Counted from the first letter of the stretch, positions 1-6,753 are shown. The stretch is DNA of 6,817 nt from JBBRCE01 sp038205115 (GCA_038205115.1 JBBRCE010000102.1:1-6817), one strand, 5' to 3'. The notes: generated by a model not told the origin, from the letters alone. Numbers and translations are program-made.

Positions 1-252
1 GCCACGCAAATCGAGCAGTTCCAACAGCAGCGGAATGGCCGTGATTTCGTTGGATTTGCAATCCACGGCGACTTGCCCCAGCGTCAGCCGGGCGTCGCTG
101 GACCAGGCCGAAACCAGATGCAGCGGATTCTGACCGGCCGCATTGTCGTGCGAGCGACGCGTGGATCGGTAAGAGTTACAAAGTTCGAAAAAACTGCAAT
201 CGGCGGCGAAGCCATTAAATATCTCCGTGGAATACGTGTTCCCCAGAGTCAT
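1..252 (-). pseudogene. 5'-truncated ISAs1-family transposase remnant (continues beyond left edge)
   Basis: The minus strand is open from an ATG at 252 to the window edge. From about position 165 downward it reads RRSHD, then NPLHLVSAW, LTLGQVAVD, KSNEITAIP and LLELLDL. These are the consecutive conserved blocks of the ISAs1-family DDE transposase core. In complete members this region follows an IDGK motif carrying the first catalytic Asp, and about 120 further N-terminal residues. Here the residues before RRSHD (NSYRST) do not match, and only about 30 unrelated residues precede them, so the N-terminal part and the first catalytic Asp are missing. The second Asp would lie beyond the edge. Family assignment is from recall of the motifs. 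The ATG at 252 directly follows the stop codon of the next frame (TGAATG) and is probably not a genuine start. I see no terminal inverted repeat in the window. The element is almost certainly inactive. Confidence 0.72.
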
Positions 253-504
253 TCAGGCAAGGCCCCTTGATTCTTTCAACTCGCTTGAAATACTGTTGCT
301 AATTAAGATGCGTTTGCCGTGCGCTCGCGACCTCTCTATGAAGCGCCGAATTAACCTGGGCCACGCGTCAACTTTCGCGAGCATCTCTGTGATTTCCAAA
401 TCCTCCGAGCCTGGCAATCTCTGGGCCAGGCGCAGATTAAGGTCGCCAATTCGGCAATTGGCTAACTCTGGCGGCTCAATCGCCGTGAGATGCGAGTAAT
501 CCAT
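253..504 (-). pseudogene. Short frame resembling the N-terminus of a larger conserved protein; probably truncated gene
   Basis: The frame encodes 83 residues from the ATG at 504. That start is preferred over the in-frame ATG at 519 because GAGG lies 9 nt upstream of it. Residues 11-60 (DLNLRLAQRLPGSEDLEI, then a helix with VDAW and IRRFIERS) follow the pattern LNL-x-x-A-x-x-LPG-x-E-x-L-x-I seen at the N-terminus of a longer family in which an LPGAE motif precedes a transglutaminase-like region. I recall that family only by motif and cannot name it with certainty. After IERS the resemblance stops, and about 27 low-similarity residues lead to a TGA at 253-255, where the transposase remnant frame begins. 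The simplest reading is a gene broken by rearrangement near the insertion element, leaving its 5' end. A genuine small protein is possible but less likely. Confidence 0.42.
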
Positions 505-791
505 TGCGAACGCCCTCATTCGCGATTTCGTAGCGGATAGAATTTGGCACCGTCAATCATGAACGCAAAGTTTTTACGGACTTACTTTACAAAGAAGTTG
601 GCTGCTTGAGTTCGAGGCGATTTGCTAGCGGCGAGAATTTGCCCGAAGACGAGCGCCGCGGCCAATTCCGATTCAAGCGTTTCGCCCGATTATGCCGATT
701 TTTACAGCGATTGGCGTTTTTTGCGGCCTCGACGAATGGGCCGCGCGGTCGTGAAACGCCGCTGTTCTCGAATTTTGGTGGGGTGCTGAAC
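505..791. other. Intergenic region between divergent frames
   Basis: No coding sequence is supported here. In-frame codons upstream of 792 remain open back to a TTG at 606, but the predicted peptide is Arg/Phe-rich and would bury a clear signal peptide, so they are treated as non-coding. The stretch 540-600 is clearly more A+T-rich than its surroundings and is the likeliest place for divergent promoters. I found no pair of -35/-10 boxes good enough to call. CCGATT occurs three times, at 668-673, 686-691 and 695-700. Confidence 0.5.
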
Positions 792-1472
792 ATGTTGGAA
801 CGCCGAGTTGCCTGCGCATTGCTGCTAGCCACGTGTGGATTGCTTTCGAGCGGCCTGCCGCGGGCGCTGTCCGCGGACGAAGTCCAAGAAGTGGTCGAAA
901 ATGGCATTCGCTACCGCGTGACTACACAAACGCGGCAACGCGTCATTCCCGAGACGACCGTCGTCGATCAAGAGCAGACCATCTATAAGGAAAAGATCAG
1001 CAACCAAACCAAGCAAGCCACGCGTGCTTACTCGGTGCCGGTCACGCAATGGGTGGCGGAACCGTACGTCACCAACCCGTGGGCGGTGTTCACTCCGCCG
1101 GTCATGGCTTATCGCTACGTGCCGGTTACGCACTGGGAGACGCGGACAGAAAACTATCAGGTGCAAGTGCCCAATCGCGAATACGAGCCGGTCAAGCAAA
1201 CGCTCAAGGTGCCTGTCACCAAGCAGCGTTTGGTCGAGGAGAGATTCACATCCAAGGTGGCGATTGCGCCGGTCTCCAGCGGCGGTCCGACGGATCTTTC
1301 GCCCAGCAAGGCGGTGGCTGGCGGAACGTCCGGCGGTTTGGATCCGGCTTCGGCCAACATGGCGCGGCGCAGCGAGTTAGGCGGAACACGGCTCGATAGC
1401 GATCTGCGTGGCCCCGGCACAAGTTCCGGCACGGGCGAATTCCGCGCTGCCGAACCCGGCCGGTTGCGATAG
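792..1472 (+). CDS. Small exported protein with repeated VPVT motifs, function unknown
   Basis: The product is 226 residues. The start at 792 is chosen because it opens a textbook signal peptide: ERR at 3-5, a hydrophobic core at about 7-22, and an ALSA-DE cleavage site after residue 28. Cys15 lies in LATC, a poor lipobox, so a soluble exported or surface protein is more likely than a lipoprotein. The mature part has no cysteine. Its middle is Tyr/Val/Pro/Thr-rich and carries three related motifs: VPVTQW (82-87), VPVTHW (110-115) and VPVTKQ (140-145), spaced 28 and 30 residues apart, with Tyr-rich segments between. Residues from about 158 onward are Gly/Ser/Pro-rich and probably disordered. 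Repetitive exported proteins of this style are familiar from planctomycetes, but their role is unknown to me. No strong Shine-Dalgarno sequence precedes the ATG (GGTGGGG is nearby). The gene stands alone and converges on the next gene. Confidence 0.8.
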   Translation: MLERRVACALLLATCGLLSSGLPRALSADEVQEVVENGIRYRVTTQTRQRVIPETTVVDQEQTIYKEKISNQTKQATRAYSVPVTQWVAEPYVTNPWAVFTPPVMAYRYVPVTHWETRTENYQVQVPNREYEPVKQTLKVPVTKQRLVEERFTSKVAIAPVSSGGPTDLSPSKAVAGGTSGGLDPASANMARRSELGGTRLDSDLRGPGTSSGTGEFRAAEPGRLR

Positions 1473-1522
1473 TTCATCCACCCCGGCGCAGACACCGACC
1501 GTGTCGCCGCCATGCCGCGCAA

Positions 1523-1813
1523 TTACTGGTCGATCCGGCGGCGCGAGCGACGCGATGGTTTGACCGTGCCCCACTCTTTGGTCAGCGTTTCGAAGACTTC
1601 TGGCGATTCGTAACGGACGATATTCTTGCCTTCGGGGATTGGTCCGACTAGGCCTTTGAAGACCGGTTGGCCACGCAGTCCGAGATCGGTGCTGCAATCG
1701 TCGACGCCGATCTGCGTGTGCATTTTTTGCAGCGGCTCGGCTTGATCGTAATCGCGAATCCGCAGCTTGCCGTCGGCGCCACGAGTGACCACGCGGAAAA
1801 TATCTTTCTTCAT
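1523..1813 (-). CDS. Hypothetical 96-residue protein
   Basis: The frame runs ATG to TAA and has GGAG about 10 nt upstream of the ATG, a plausible ribosome binding site. The protein is soluble and mixed-charge, with no signal peptide or membrane segment. It has a single Cys near residue 40 and an Arg-rich end (SRRSRRRIDQ). The N-terminal stretch (KKDIFRVVTRGADGKLRIRDYDQ) alternates hydrophobic and charged residues like a small beta-rich fold. I do not recognise a family. It is 231 bp downstream of motB on the same strand, but a GC-rich hairpin follows motB, so co-transcription is uncertain. An open frame on the opposite strand covers part of this gene, but its composition looks like an antisense shadow. 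Confidence 0.62.
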   Translation of the reverse strand: MKKDIFRVVTRGADGKLRIRDYDQAEPLQKMHTQIGVDDCSTDLGLRGQPVFKGLVGPIPEGKNIVRYESPEVFETLTKEWGTVKPSRRSRRRIDQ

Positions 1814-2044
1814 CGGATATTAGCTCCAGCCATCGTCGGAGAGAACTTCACGCTAGCAAACTCAACTATCGGCGCTGGCGCAAGATACGGCGCACAGTTT
1901 TTCGGAGTTGCGTTACGTCAGAACTATCCGCACGAACCGGCAGAATCGAGGTTGCGCTCACGGCCGTTGCAACCGCTGCGATCGACGCTCGGGCGGCAAC
2001 CAGCCATGCTCCATCCGGGCAACTCGCGAGCCGCGAGCCGTGGA
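1814..2044. other. Intergenic region between motB and the 96-residue gene
   Basis: No supported gene lies here. The only structure I see is the hairpin just after the motB stop. No convincing promoter for the downstream minus-strand gene was found. Confidence 0.5.
2023..2037 (-). terminator. GC-rich hairpin just after motB stop, possible terminator
   Basis: On the minus strand CTCGCG, loop GCT, CGCGAG forms a perfect 6-bp stem starting about 7 nt after the motB TGA. Only two T residues follow, so it lacks the U-tract of a standard intrinsic terminator. It may be a weak terminator or a stem protecting the mRNA 3' end. Confidence 0.3.
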
Positions 2045-2875
2045 TCAGCCGTGTTTCGATTCGCTGGCTTCGGAGTCGCCATCGGTTTCGCCGGATCGAA
2101 AGGGCGTGCGGGTGCGGGGAACCTTTTTGGGCTTTTTGGCCGGCGTGTCGTGCCGATCTTTGCCCGCGTCTTGCAACTCGGCGGCAAGTTCGCTGAGGAC
2201 GAAAACTTCCACGCGAGCATTCTTGGCCAACGGGTTGCCGTCGACGCTCGGAACCGCGGAGGGTTCGTTGGCCGCTGCCTGACTGAGCCGAATGCGCCGC
2301 GGCTCGACGCCTTTTTCGACCAGGTATTTCATGGCCGCCACGCTTCGCGCATACGACATTTCCCAGGCGTCGCGATAAACGGAATCCTTGGGTATTGGGC
2401 GCGATGACGTGTGGCCGCGGATTTCGACTTTCGACAACTTGCCGAGTAGTTCGCCGGACAATCGGTCGAGCACTTGCTTGCCGCGATCGGTCAGTTCGGC
2501 CGATTCTTCGCCAAACGGAACCAGCATTTCCACGGCCAAGTTACTACCGTCGTGAATGCCTAGCAGACTTGGCTTGCGTGCCACGCCATGCCCGCTGTCG
2601 CTTTCGCCGGAGTGTGTGGGCGTCTGTCCGCCGGGAGATTTTGACGGCGCGCCTTTGGAGGTTTGAGTTGCCGCGCCGTCCTTACTCAGTAAGCCTTGCG
2701 ATTTGCCGTTGCCGTTGCGCTTGGCGTAGCCAGTGGGATCGTTGAAGTAGCCAGCCACGGCTTCCTTGACGGGCTTGCCTTGCGCGACGATCCACATCAC
2801 CATGAAAAATGCCATCATGGCCGTCACGAAGTCGGCATATGCTACTTTCCATGCACCACCACCGGCACCAGCCAT
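2045..2875 (-). CDS. motB: Flagellar motor stator protein MotB
   Basis: MotB anchors the stator to peptidoglycan and carries the proton-binding Asp in its single membrane helix. The 276-residue product starts with a short cytoplasmic tail, then a WKVAYADFVTAMMAFFMVMW helix (about 9-30) containing the family signature. Asp15 is equivalent to E. coli Asp32. A plug-like segment (KEAVAGYFNDP, 37-47) follows, then a Gly/Ser/Lys-rich periplasmic linker to about residue 110. The OmpA-like peptidoglycan-binding domain spans about 113-228, including RGHTSSRP at 153-160, WEMSYAR at 171-177 and KNARVEVFV at 218-226. A charged hydrophilic tail ends the protein. The tail before the helix is much shorter than in E. 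coli. The usual GHTD aspartate is Ser157, while the usual Arg (Arg177) is kept. The gene follows motA by 66 nt, and CGGGGCGATC sits before its ATG. Confidence 0.95.
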   Translation of the reverse strand: MAGAGGGAWKVAYADFVTAMMAFFMVMWIVAQGKPVKEAVAGYFNDPTGYAKRNGNGKSQGLLSKDGAATQTSKGAPSKSPGGQTPTHSGESDSGHGVARKPSLLGIHDGSNLAVEMLVPFGEESAELTDRGKQVLDRLSGELLGKLSKVEIRGHTSSRPIPKDSVYRDAWEMSYARSVAAMKYLVEKGVEPRRIRLSQAAANEPSAVPSVDGNPLAKNARVEVFVLSELAAELQDAGKDRHDTPAKKPKKVPRTRTPFRSGETDGDSEASESKHG

Positions 2876-2941
2876 GATCGCCCCGATTATTGAAAACGTA
2901 ATCTTGAGTAGTAAACGCGGTTGCGAAAGTCGCTGATGGAA

Positions 2942-3802
2942 TTAGGCCGCTTCGGCATCTTTGAACATTTGATCGAGCTCCGCGCGCGTGGGCCGCAGAT
3001 CGCTGGCCAAACCTCGGCGGGCCTGATCAATGGCCACCTTGGGCGGAACGTCGCGGACGAAGGCCACCACAATTGCAGCCGCCGTGCGAAAGAAGGCCAT
3101 TTCTTCGTGGCCCATGCTTTCCATGCGACCGGCCAATGGGCCGATGAAACCATACGAAGCCAAAATTCCTAAGAACGTACCGACCAGAGCCGCACCGACT
3201 TTTTCACCAATCTCTTCGACCGGTCCGCTGATGGCGCCCATCGTGATCACGATGCCTAGCACGGCGGCCACGATGCCGAAGCCGGGTAGTCCGTCGGCGG
3301 TTTTCATTAGCGCCACCAGCGGCGCGTGATGCTCTTCTTCAATGGCTTTGAGTTCGATATCCAACAGGCCTTGCAATTGGTCTGCGTTGGCACTGCCTTC
3401 GATTACCGGCGAGAGTGCGCCGCAAATGAATTCCGAGGCATGATGGTTTTTGCCAATCAGCGGATATTTATTGAGCACGCTGCTTTCGTGCGGATTGGAA
3501 ACGTGCGATTCCAGCGAGATCAGGCCGTCGCGGCGCGCCATCCGCATGAACTCGTATAACACTTTGAACATTTCCGCATAGGCCGCCTTATTGAACGGCG
3601 AACCCTTCAGCGTTCCGATCACGCCACGCACCAGATCTTTAAGCACTTTTACCGGCGACATAATAATCAGCGCGCCGAGCGCGGCGCCACCGATGGTCAG
3701 CACTTCGAACGGGTGAATCAGCGCGCCGATGGCGCCGCCCGAGAGCACAAAACCGGCCAGCACCGTGGCAATCACAACCACACCGCCAATGATAACAACC
3801 AT
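2942..3802 (-). CDS. motA: Flagellar motor stator protein MotA
   Basis: MotA forms the ring of the proton-driven stator and pushes on the rotor protein FliG. The start at 3802 gives 286 residues (E. coli MotA has 295) beginning MVVIIGG, matching E. coli MLILLGY. With this start the functional residues fall at exactly the E. coli positions: Arg90 and Glu98 (FliG contact, in RRDGLISLE), Pro173 (DGLPGFGIVAAVLG) and Pro222 (YGFIGPLAG). The frame is open upstream to 3931, but that extension is Arg-rich and unconserved. Four membrane helices are expected, roughly at 2-21, 33-50, 171-190 and 202-222, with the cytoplasmic loop between helices 2 and 3. No strong Shine-Dalgarno is present, only GGGTTGATC before the ATG. 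It is the first gene of a motA-motB operon. No other flagellar genes are visible, so the motor genes must lie elsewhere. Confidence 0.96.
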   Translation of the reverse strand: MVVIIGGVVVIATVLAGFVLSGGAIGALIHPFEVLTIGGAALGALIIMSPVKVLKDLVRGVIGTLKGSPFNKAAYAEMFKVLYEFMRMARRDGLISLESHVSNPHESSVLNKYPLIGKNHHASEFICGALSPVIEGSANADQLQGLLDIELKAIEEEHHAPLVALMKTADGLPGFGIVAAVLGIVITMGAISGPVEEIGEKVGAALVGTFLGILASYGFIGPLAGRMESMGHEEMAFFRTAAAIVVAFVRDVPPKVAIDQARRGLASDLRPTRAELDQMFKDAEAA

Positions 3803-4180
3803 GATCAACCCGATTTTGCTGTCGATGGAAAATGCACGTCGTCCAGCGCGTCGCCTGCTCGAGAGGCGATTGGTCCCGCGCGGGACTATCGAGATATAGC
3901 ATGCGCTCCGCGCGCGGCAATGTTTTCGCAACTGTCAAATCCTTGCTTTTCCAGAATCTTTCAGACTCGCTGGCCGTCAACGGTCGCGCGCCACTGGCCA
4001 AGTACCGATCGAAGCAGATATGACAGTGGTAACGGCCGGGCGATCGTTCATCGGCCACCTGGGGGAAACGCCGTGGCGCGCCGCAAACGCATCGTATGTT
4101 TTTGCTGCCTGCCGTGGCGCCCTGCCACGACGCAATCCGCGGATCGCGCCGAGCGAAGATTTTTTCAAGAGCCGTTGACC
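3803..4180. other. 378-bp intergenic region between divergent motA and membrane-protein genes
   Basis: No gene is supported. Frames are open on both strands but lack good starts and conserved features. It contains a perfect 14-bp palindrome (3873-3886) upstream of motA and a 6-bp stem with a 5-nt loop (CGTGGC...GCCACG, 4113-4129) without a T-run. Promoters for both divergent genes should lie here. Only a weak candidate for motA could be proposed. Confidence 0.5.
3873..3920 (-). promoter_or_regulatory. Candidate motA promoter with downstream palindromic operator
   Basis: On the minus strand, TTGCCG (3920-3915) and TATATC (3898-3893) are separated by 16 bp, each matching 4 of 6 positions of the sigma-70-type consensus. 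The perfect palindrome GTCCCGCGCGGGAC (3886-3873) begins 6 nt after the -10 box, where transcription would start, about 70 nt before the motA ATG. This would suit a repressor operator or a 5'-UTR stem. Both boxes are weak, so the call is tentative. No sigma-28 or sigma-54 flagellar promoter was found. Confidence 0.25.
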
Positions 4181-5050
4181 ATGAATTTTGCCTTGATTCA
4201 CCGAGAGTTCTTGCTGTTTGCCGTCGGGCTGTGCCTAACCGCGCTGGCCGGTTTTGCGTGGCTGCATGCTCGCCGTGACCATCTGCGCCGCCCCTGGCTG
4301 TGGTTGGTGGCGACGCTTGGGATGCTCGGTTTAAGTAACTGGATTTTGCTGCTTGGCCAGCATCGTCACGACTGGCCGTTGTGCCGCTTGGCCGCACTGT
4401 CATTGACCGTAGCGCCACTCGTCGTGCTGGTGGAGCTTTGTCGCAAACGGAATCACATTCACACGCCTGGCGCGTTGGGTCGCTGGCTGTATGCGCCGCT
4501 GGCCATCGGTCTCATCGCCGGATTGTTTTTTGTCGATTGGTCGTGGTTGGAATTCGCTACCCGCGCACTGCTGGCTTGGCAAGGCGGCGCTCTGCTGCTG
4601 GCGTATCTGCTCGCGGACCACGTCGAACATTCTGCGCCCGGCGAACGTGAACTGACGATCGCCGCCTGGGCGATACTTGCTTATTTGCCGCTGCAAATTG
4701 TACAGTTGAATATCCTGGCGCTACTGCCGCTGGGTGCTGCGTTAGTCGCGGTGTTCGTGGCAGATCGAAAACGTCAGCCTGCGGGTGCCTCACGAACGGT
4801 CGTTCGCAACTTGAAGATTCCGACCGCAATGGTGGCGATGCTGCTGGTGGGTTGGTTTGTCTTTGCGCCGCAGAGCGATTTGGGCGCGGTCGCAAGCCAT
4901 GTCGCCTCGGTTAGCGTCGACGCCAGCGACGTTGTCGTGGCGAGCAGTCCCACGGCAATGATGTTTTGGAAAATCGGTCTGGCGGTGCTGCCGATCGGCT
5001 TGATGATCGCCCTGTTCGCTGGCTTGAAACGCGTGCCTGGCGTGCATTAG
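4181..5050 (+). CDS. Polytopic integral membrane protein, function unknown
   Basis: The protein has 289 residues and about eight or nine predicted membrane segments, roughly at 10-28, 39-59, 70-87, 101-118, 125-145, 158-172, 175-193, 213-229 and 260-281. The ATG at 4181 is preferred because it starts immediately before the first helix. The frame is open further upstream but codes for Arg/Pro-rich non-conserved sequence. The first two helices, with an Arg-rich loop (HARRDHLRRPWLWL) followed by GLSNW, recall the N-terminal membrane sensor of some bacterial histidine kinases, where a P-x-x-W-x-W...GL-x-x-W pattern occurs. No kinase, PAS or GGDEF domain follows, so this is a loose resemblance only. 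A polar loop (about 230-258, rich in Val/Ala/Ser/Asp) precedes the last helix. The Shine-Dalgarno is weak (AAGAG about 9 nt upstream). It is divergent from motA and convergent with the acyl-CoA synthetase gene, so likely its own transcription unit. Confidence 0.78.
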   Translation: MNFALIHREFLLFAVGLCLTALAGFAWLHARRDHLRRPWLWLVATLGMLGLSNWILLLGQHRHDWPLCRLAALSLTVAPLVVLVELCRKRNHIHTPGALGRWLYAPLAIGLIAGLFFVDWSWLEFATRALLAWQGGALLLAYLLADHVEHSAPGERELTIAAWAILAYLPLQIVQLNILALLPLGAALVAVFVADRKRQPAGASRTVVRNLKIPTAMVAMLLVGWFVFAPQSDLGAVASHVASVSVDASDVVVASSPTAMMFWKIGLAVLPIGLMIALFAGLKRVPGVH

Positions 5051-5087
5051 ACGGCAACTGTTTGGACCATCGCGACGGAATACGCGC

Positions 5088-6749
5088 TCAGGCCGTTTCT
5101 TGCTGTCGCAGGCCGAGCGATTGCATGGTCTGTTCGCGGATTTTGAATTTCTGAATCTTGCCGGTGACTGTTTGCGGAAACGTCTCGACGAAGCAGATGT
5201 AGCGCGGCACTTTGTAATGCGCCAGTTCGGTGCGGCAAAATTGGCGGATCTCGTCTTCGCTCGCCGATTGACCGGGCTTCAGTTGAATCCAAGCGCAGAG
5301 TTCTTCACCATATTTGGGGTCCGGCACGCCGACCACCGCCGACTGTGCCACGGCCGGATGCGTGAACAAAAACTCTTCGATCTCGCGCGGGTAAATATTT
5401 TCCCCGCCGCGAATGACCATGTCTTTGATCCGCCCTGTGATCCGATAACATCCGTCCACGCGGCGTAACGCCAGGTCGCCCGTGTGCAGCCAGCCTTCGG
5501 CGTCGATGGCCGCGGCCGTGGCGGCCGGATCGCGGTAATAGCCAAGCATCACGCCGTGGCCGCGCGCGCACAGTTCGCCTTGCGTGTTGTCTGGCAGCGT
5601 CTCGCCGGTTTGCGGATCGATGATTTTGACTTCATACCCTGGCAGCGGTCGGCCAACGGTTTCGACGCGCAACTCCAGCGGATCGCTGGCGCTGGTTTGG
5701 GTGATGACGGGCGAGGCCTCGGTTTGACCGTAAGCGATGGTCAACTCGCTGGCGCACATGCTGCCGACCACTTGCCGCATGACTTCGATAGGGCATGGCG
5801 CGCCGGACATGATGCCGGTGCGCAGCGACGTCAGATTGCGGCTACTGAACGACGAATCGTGCAGTTGGGCAATGAACATCGTCGGCACGCCGTACAGCGC
5901 CGTGGCGCGTTCGAACTCGATGGCCGCCAATGTATCGGCGGCATGAAACGATTCGGCAGGCACGATCATCGCCGCCCCGTAGATGCTGGCGCAGAGCGTA
6001 CCAAGTACGCAGCCAAAGCAATGGTAGAACGGCACTGGGATACAGATCCGATCGCGCTCGCTAAAATTCTGGCAGCGACCAATGTAAAATGCGTTGAGCA
6101 GCAAATTTCGATGGGTGAGCGTGGCCGCCTTTGGAAAACCGGTGGTGCCGGAGGTGTATTGAATATTGATGGCTTCGGCCGGGTTGATCGCGGCAGCGAT
6201 TTCCTCAAGTTGCTGACCTTCGACCGATTGCCCGCGCTCGATCATTTCCGGCCAGCCGATCATGCCTGGCGGGACGTCGCCTTTTAACGATACGGCCCAG
6301 CGAAGTTTCGGAAAATCGTTGCTCTGCAATTGTCCGGGGTTCGCGTGACTGAGTTCTGGACAAATCTCCGCCAGCATCGCCACATAGTCCGAGGATTTAA
6401 ATCGATCGATCAAAAACAGCGCGGTTGCATCGCACTGTGCCAGCACATATTTCAGCTCGAAGGGTCGATAGGCCGGATTGATGGTCACCATCACCGCGCC
6501 GATTCTCGCGGCCGCAAATTGCAACAGCACCCACTCCGGCACGTTGGTGGCCCAAATGGCCACATGCTGGCCCGGTTGAATCCCGAGCGCCAACAATCCG
6601 CGCGCAGCGCCGTCGACCTGCTGATCGAACTGGCGATAGCTGGTCCGCAAACCGAGCTTTGGAAAAACCAACGCATCGTTGCGCGGAACGCGCTCAGCGG
6701 TGCGCCGCAGAACTTCGCCAATGGTCAGGTCATCGACCCAAGGAGACAT
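5088..6749 (-). CDS. ACSF2-type acyl-CoA synthetase (AMP-binding, ANL superfamily)
   Basis: This enzyme activates a fatty or related carboxylic acid with ATP to an acyl-adenylate and transfers it to CoA, feeding beta-oxidation or lipid synthesis. All ANL-superfamily motifs are present in the 553 residues: phosphate loop YTSGTTGFPK (198-207), YGQTE (340-344), TGD (423-425, ATP ribose), GRIKDMVIRGGENIYP with the hinge region (439-454), and TGKIQK with catalytic Lys531. The overall layout and C-terminus (HYKVPRYI, then GKIQKFKIREQ) closely resemble animal ACSF2 and bacterial medium-chain acyl-CoA synthetases. The residue after PK in the phosphate loop is Ala208, where Gly is usual. No signal peptide is present, so it is cytosolic. 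The ATG at 6749 gives a normal N-terminus (TIGEVLRRTAERVP), but it has no Shine-Dalgarno site because a heptamer tandem repeat ends right against it. Substrate chain length cannot be read from sequence. Confidence 0.94.
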   Translation of the reverse strand: MSPWVDDLTIGEVLRRTAERVPRNDALVFPKLGLRTSYRQFDQQVDGAARGLLALGIQPGQHVAIWATNVPEWVLLQFAAARIGAVMVTINPAYRPFELKYVLAQCDATALFLIDRFKSSDYVAMLAEICPELSHANPGQLQSNDFPKLRWAVSLKGDVPPGMIGWPEMIERGQSVEGQQLEEIAAAINPAEAINIQYTSGTTGFPKAATLTHRNLLLNAFYIGRCQNFSERDRICIPVPFYHCFGCVLGTLCASIYGAAMIVPAESFHAADTLAAIEFERATALYGVPTMFIAQLHDSSFSSRNLTSLRTGIMSGAPCPIEVMRQVVGSMCASELTIAYGQTEASPVITQTSASDPLELRVETVGRPLPGYEVKIIDPQTGETLPDNTQGELCARGHGVMLGYYRDPAATAAAIDAEGWLHTGDLALRRVDGCYRITGRIKDMVIRGGENIYPREIEEFLFTHPAVAQSAVVGVPDPKYGEELCAWIQLKPGQSASEDEIRQFCRTELAHYKVPRYICFVETFPQTVTGKIQKFKIREQTMQSLGLRQQETA

Positions 6750-6753
6750 GGGG

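Noticed and set aside
606..791. N-terminal extension of the exported-protein gene from an upstream TTG
   Set aside because: The extension is Arg/Phe-rich, has no conservation clue and would place the signal peptide in the middle of the protein.
1491..1505. GACAC-CGACC-GTGTC hairpin in the convergent gap after the exported-protein gene, possible bidirectional terminator
   Set aside because: The stem is only 5 bp and no T-run follows on either strand, so it cannot be told from chance.
1667..2407. Plus-strand 246-codon open frame
   Set aside because: It is antisense to the end of motB and to part of the 96-residue gene. Its Arg/Gly/Phe-rich composition and lack of motifs fit a shadow frame.
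3713..4180. N-terminal extension of the membrane-protein gene
   Set aside because: It is antisense to the motA 5' end and codes for Arg/Pro-rich sequence, while the ATG at 4181 begins right before the first membrane helix.
3639..4418. Long minus-strand open frame across the motA upstream region, including a CxC-x19-CxxC pattern resembling a zinc ribbon
   Set aside because: It runs antisense through the start of the membrane-protein gene and about 160 nt into motA in another frame. It has no credible start codon near the Cys motif, and a rough hand count of G+C at the three codon positions gives similar values (about 57, 56 and 65 percent) without the low second position typical of real genes.
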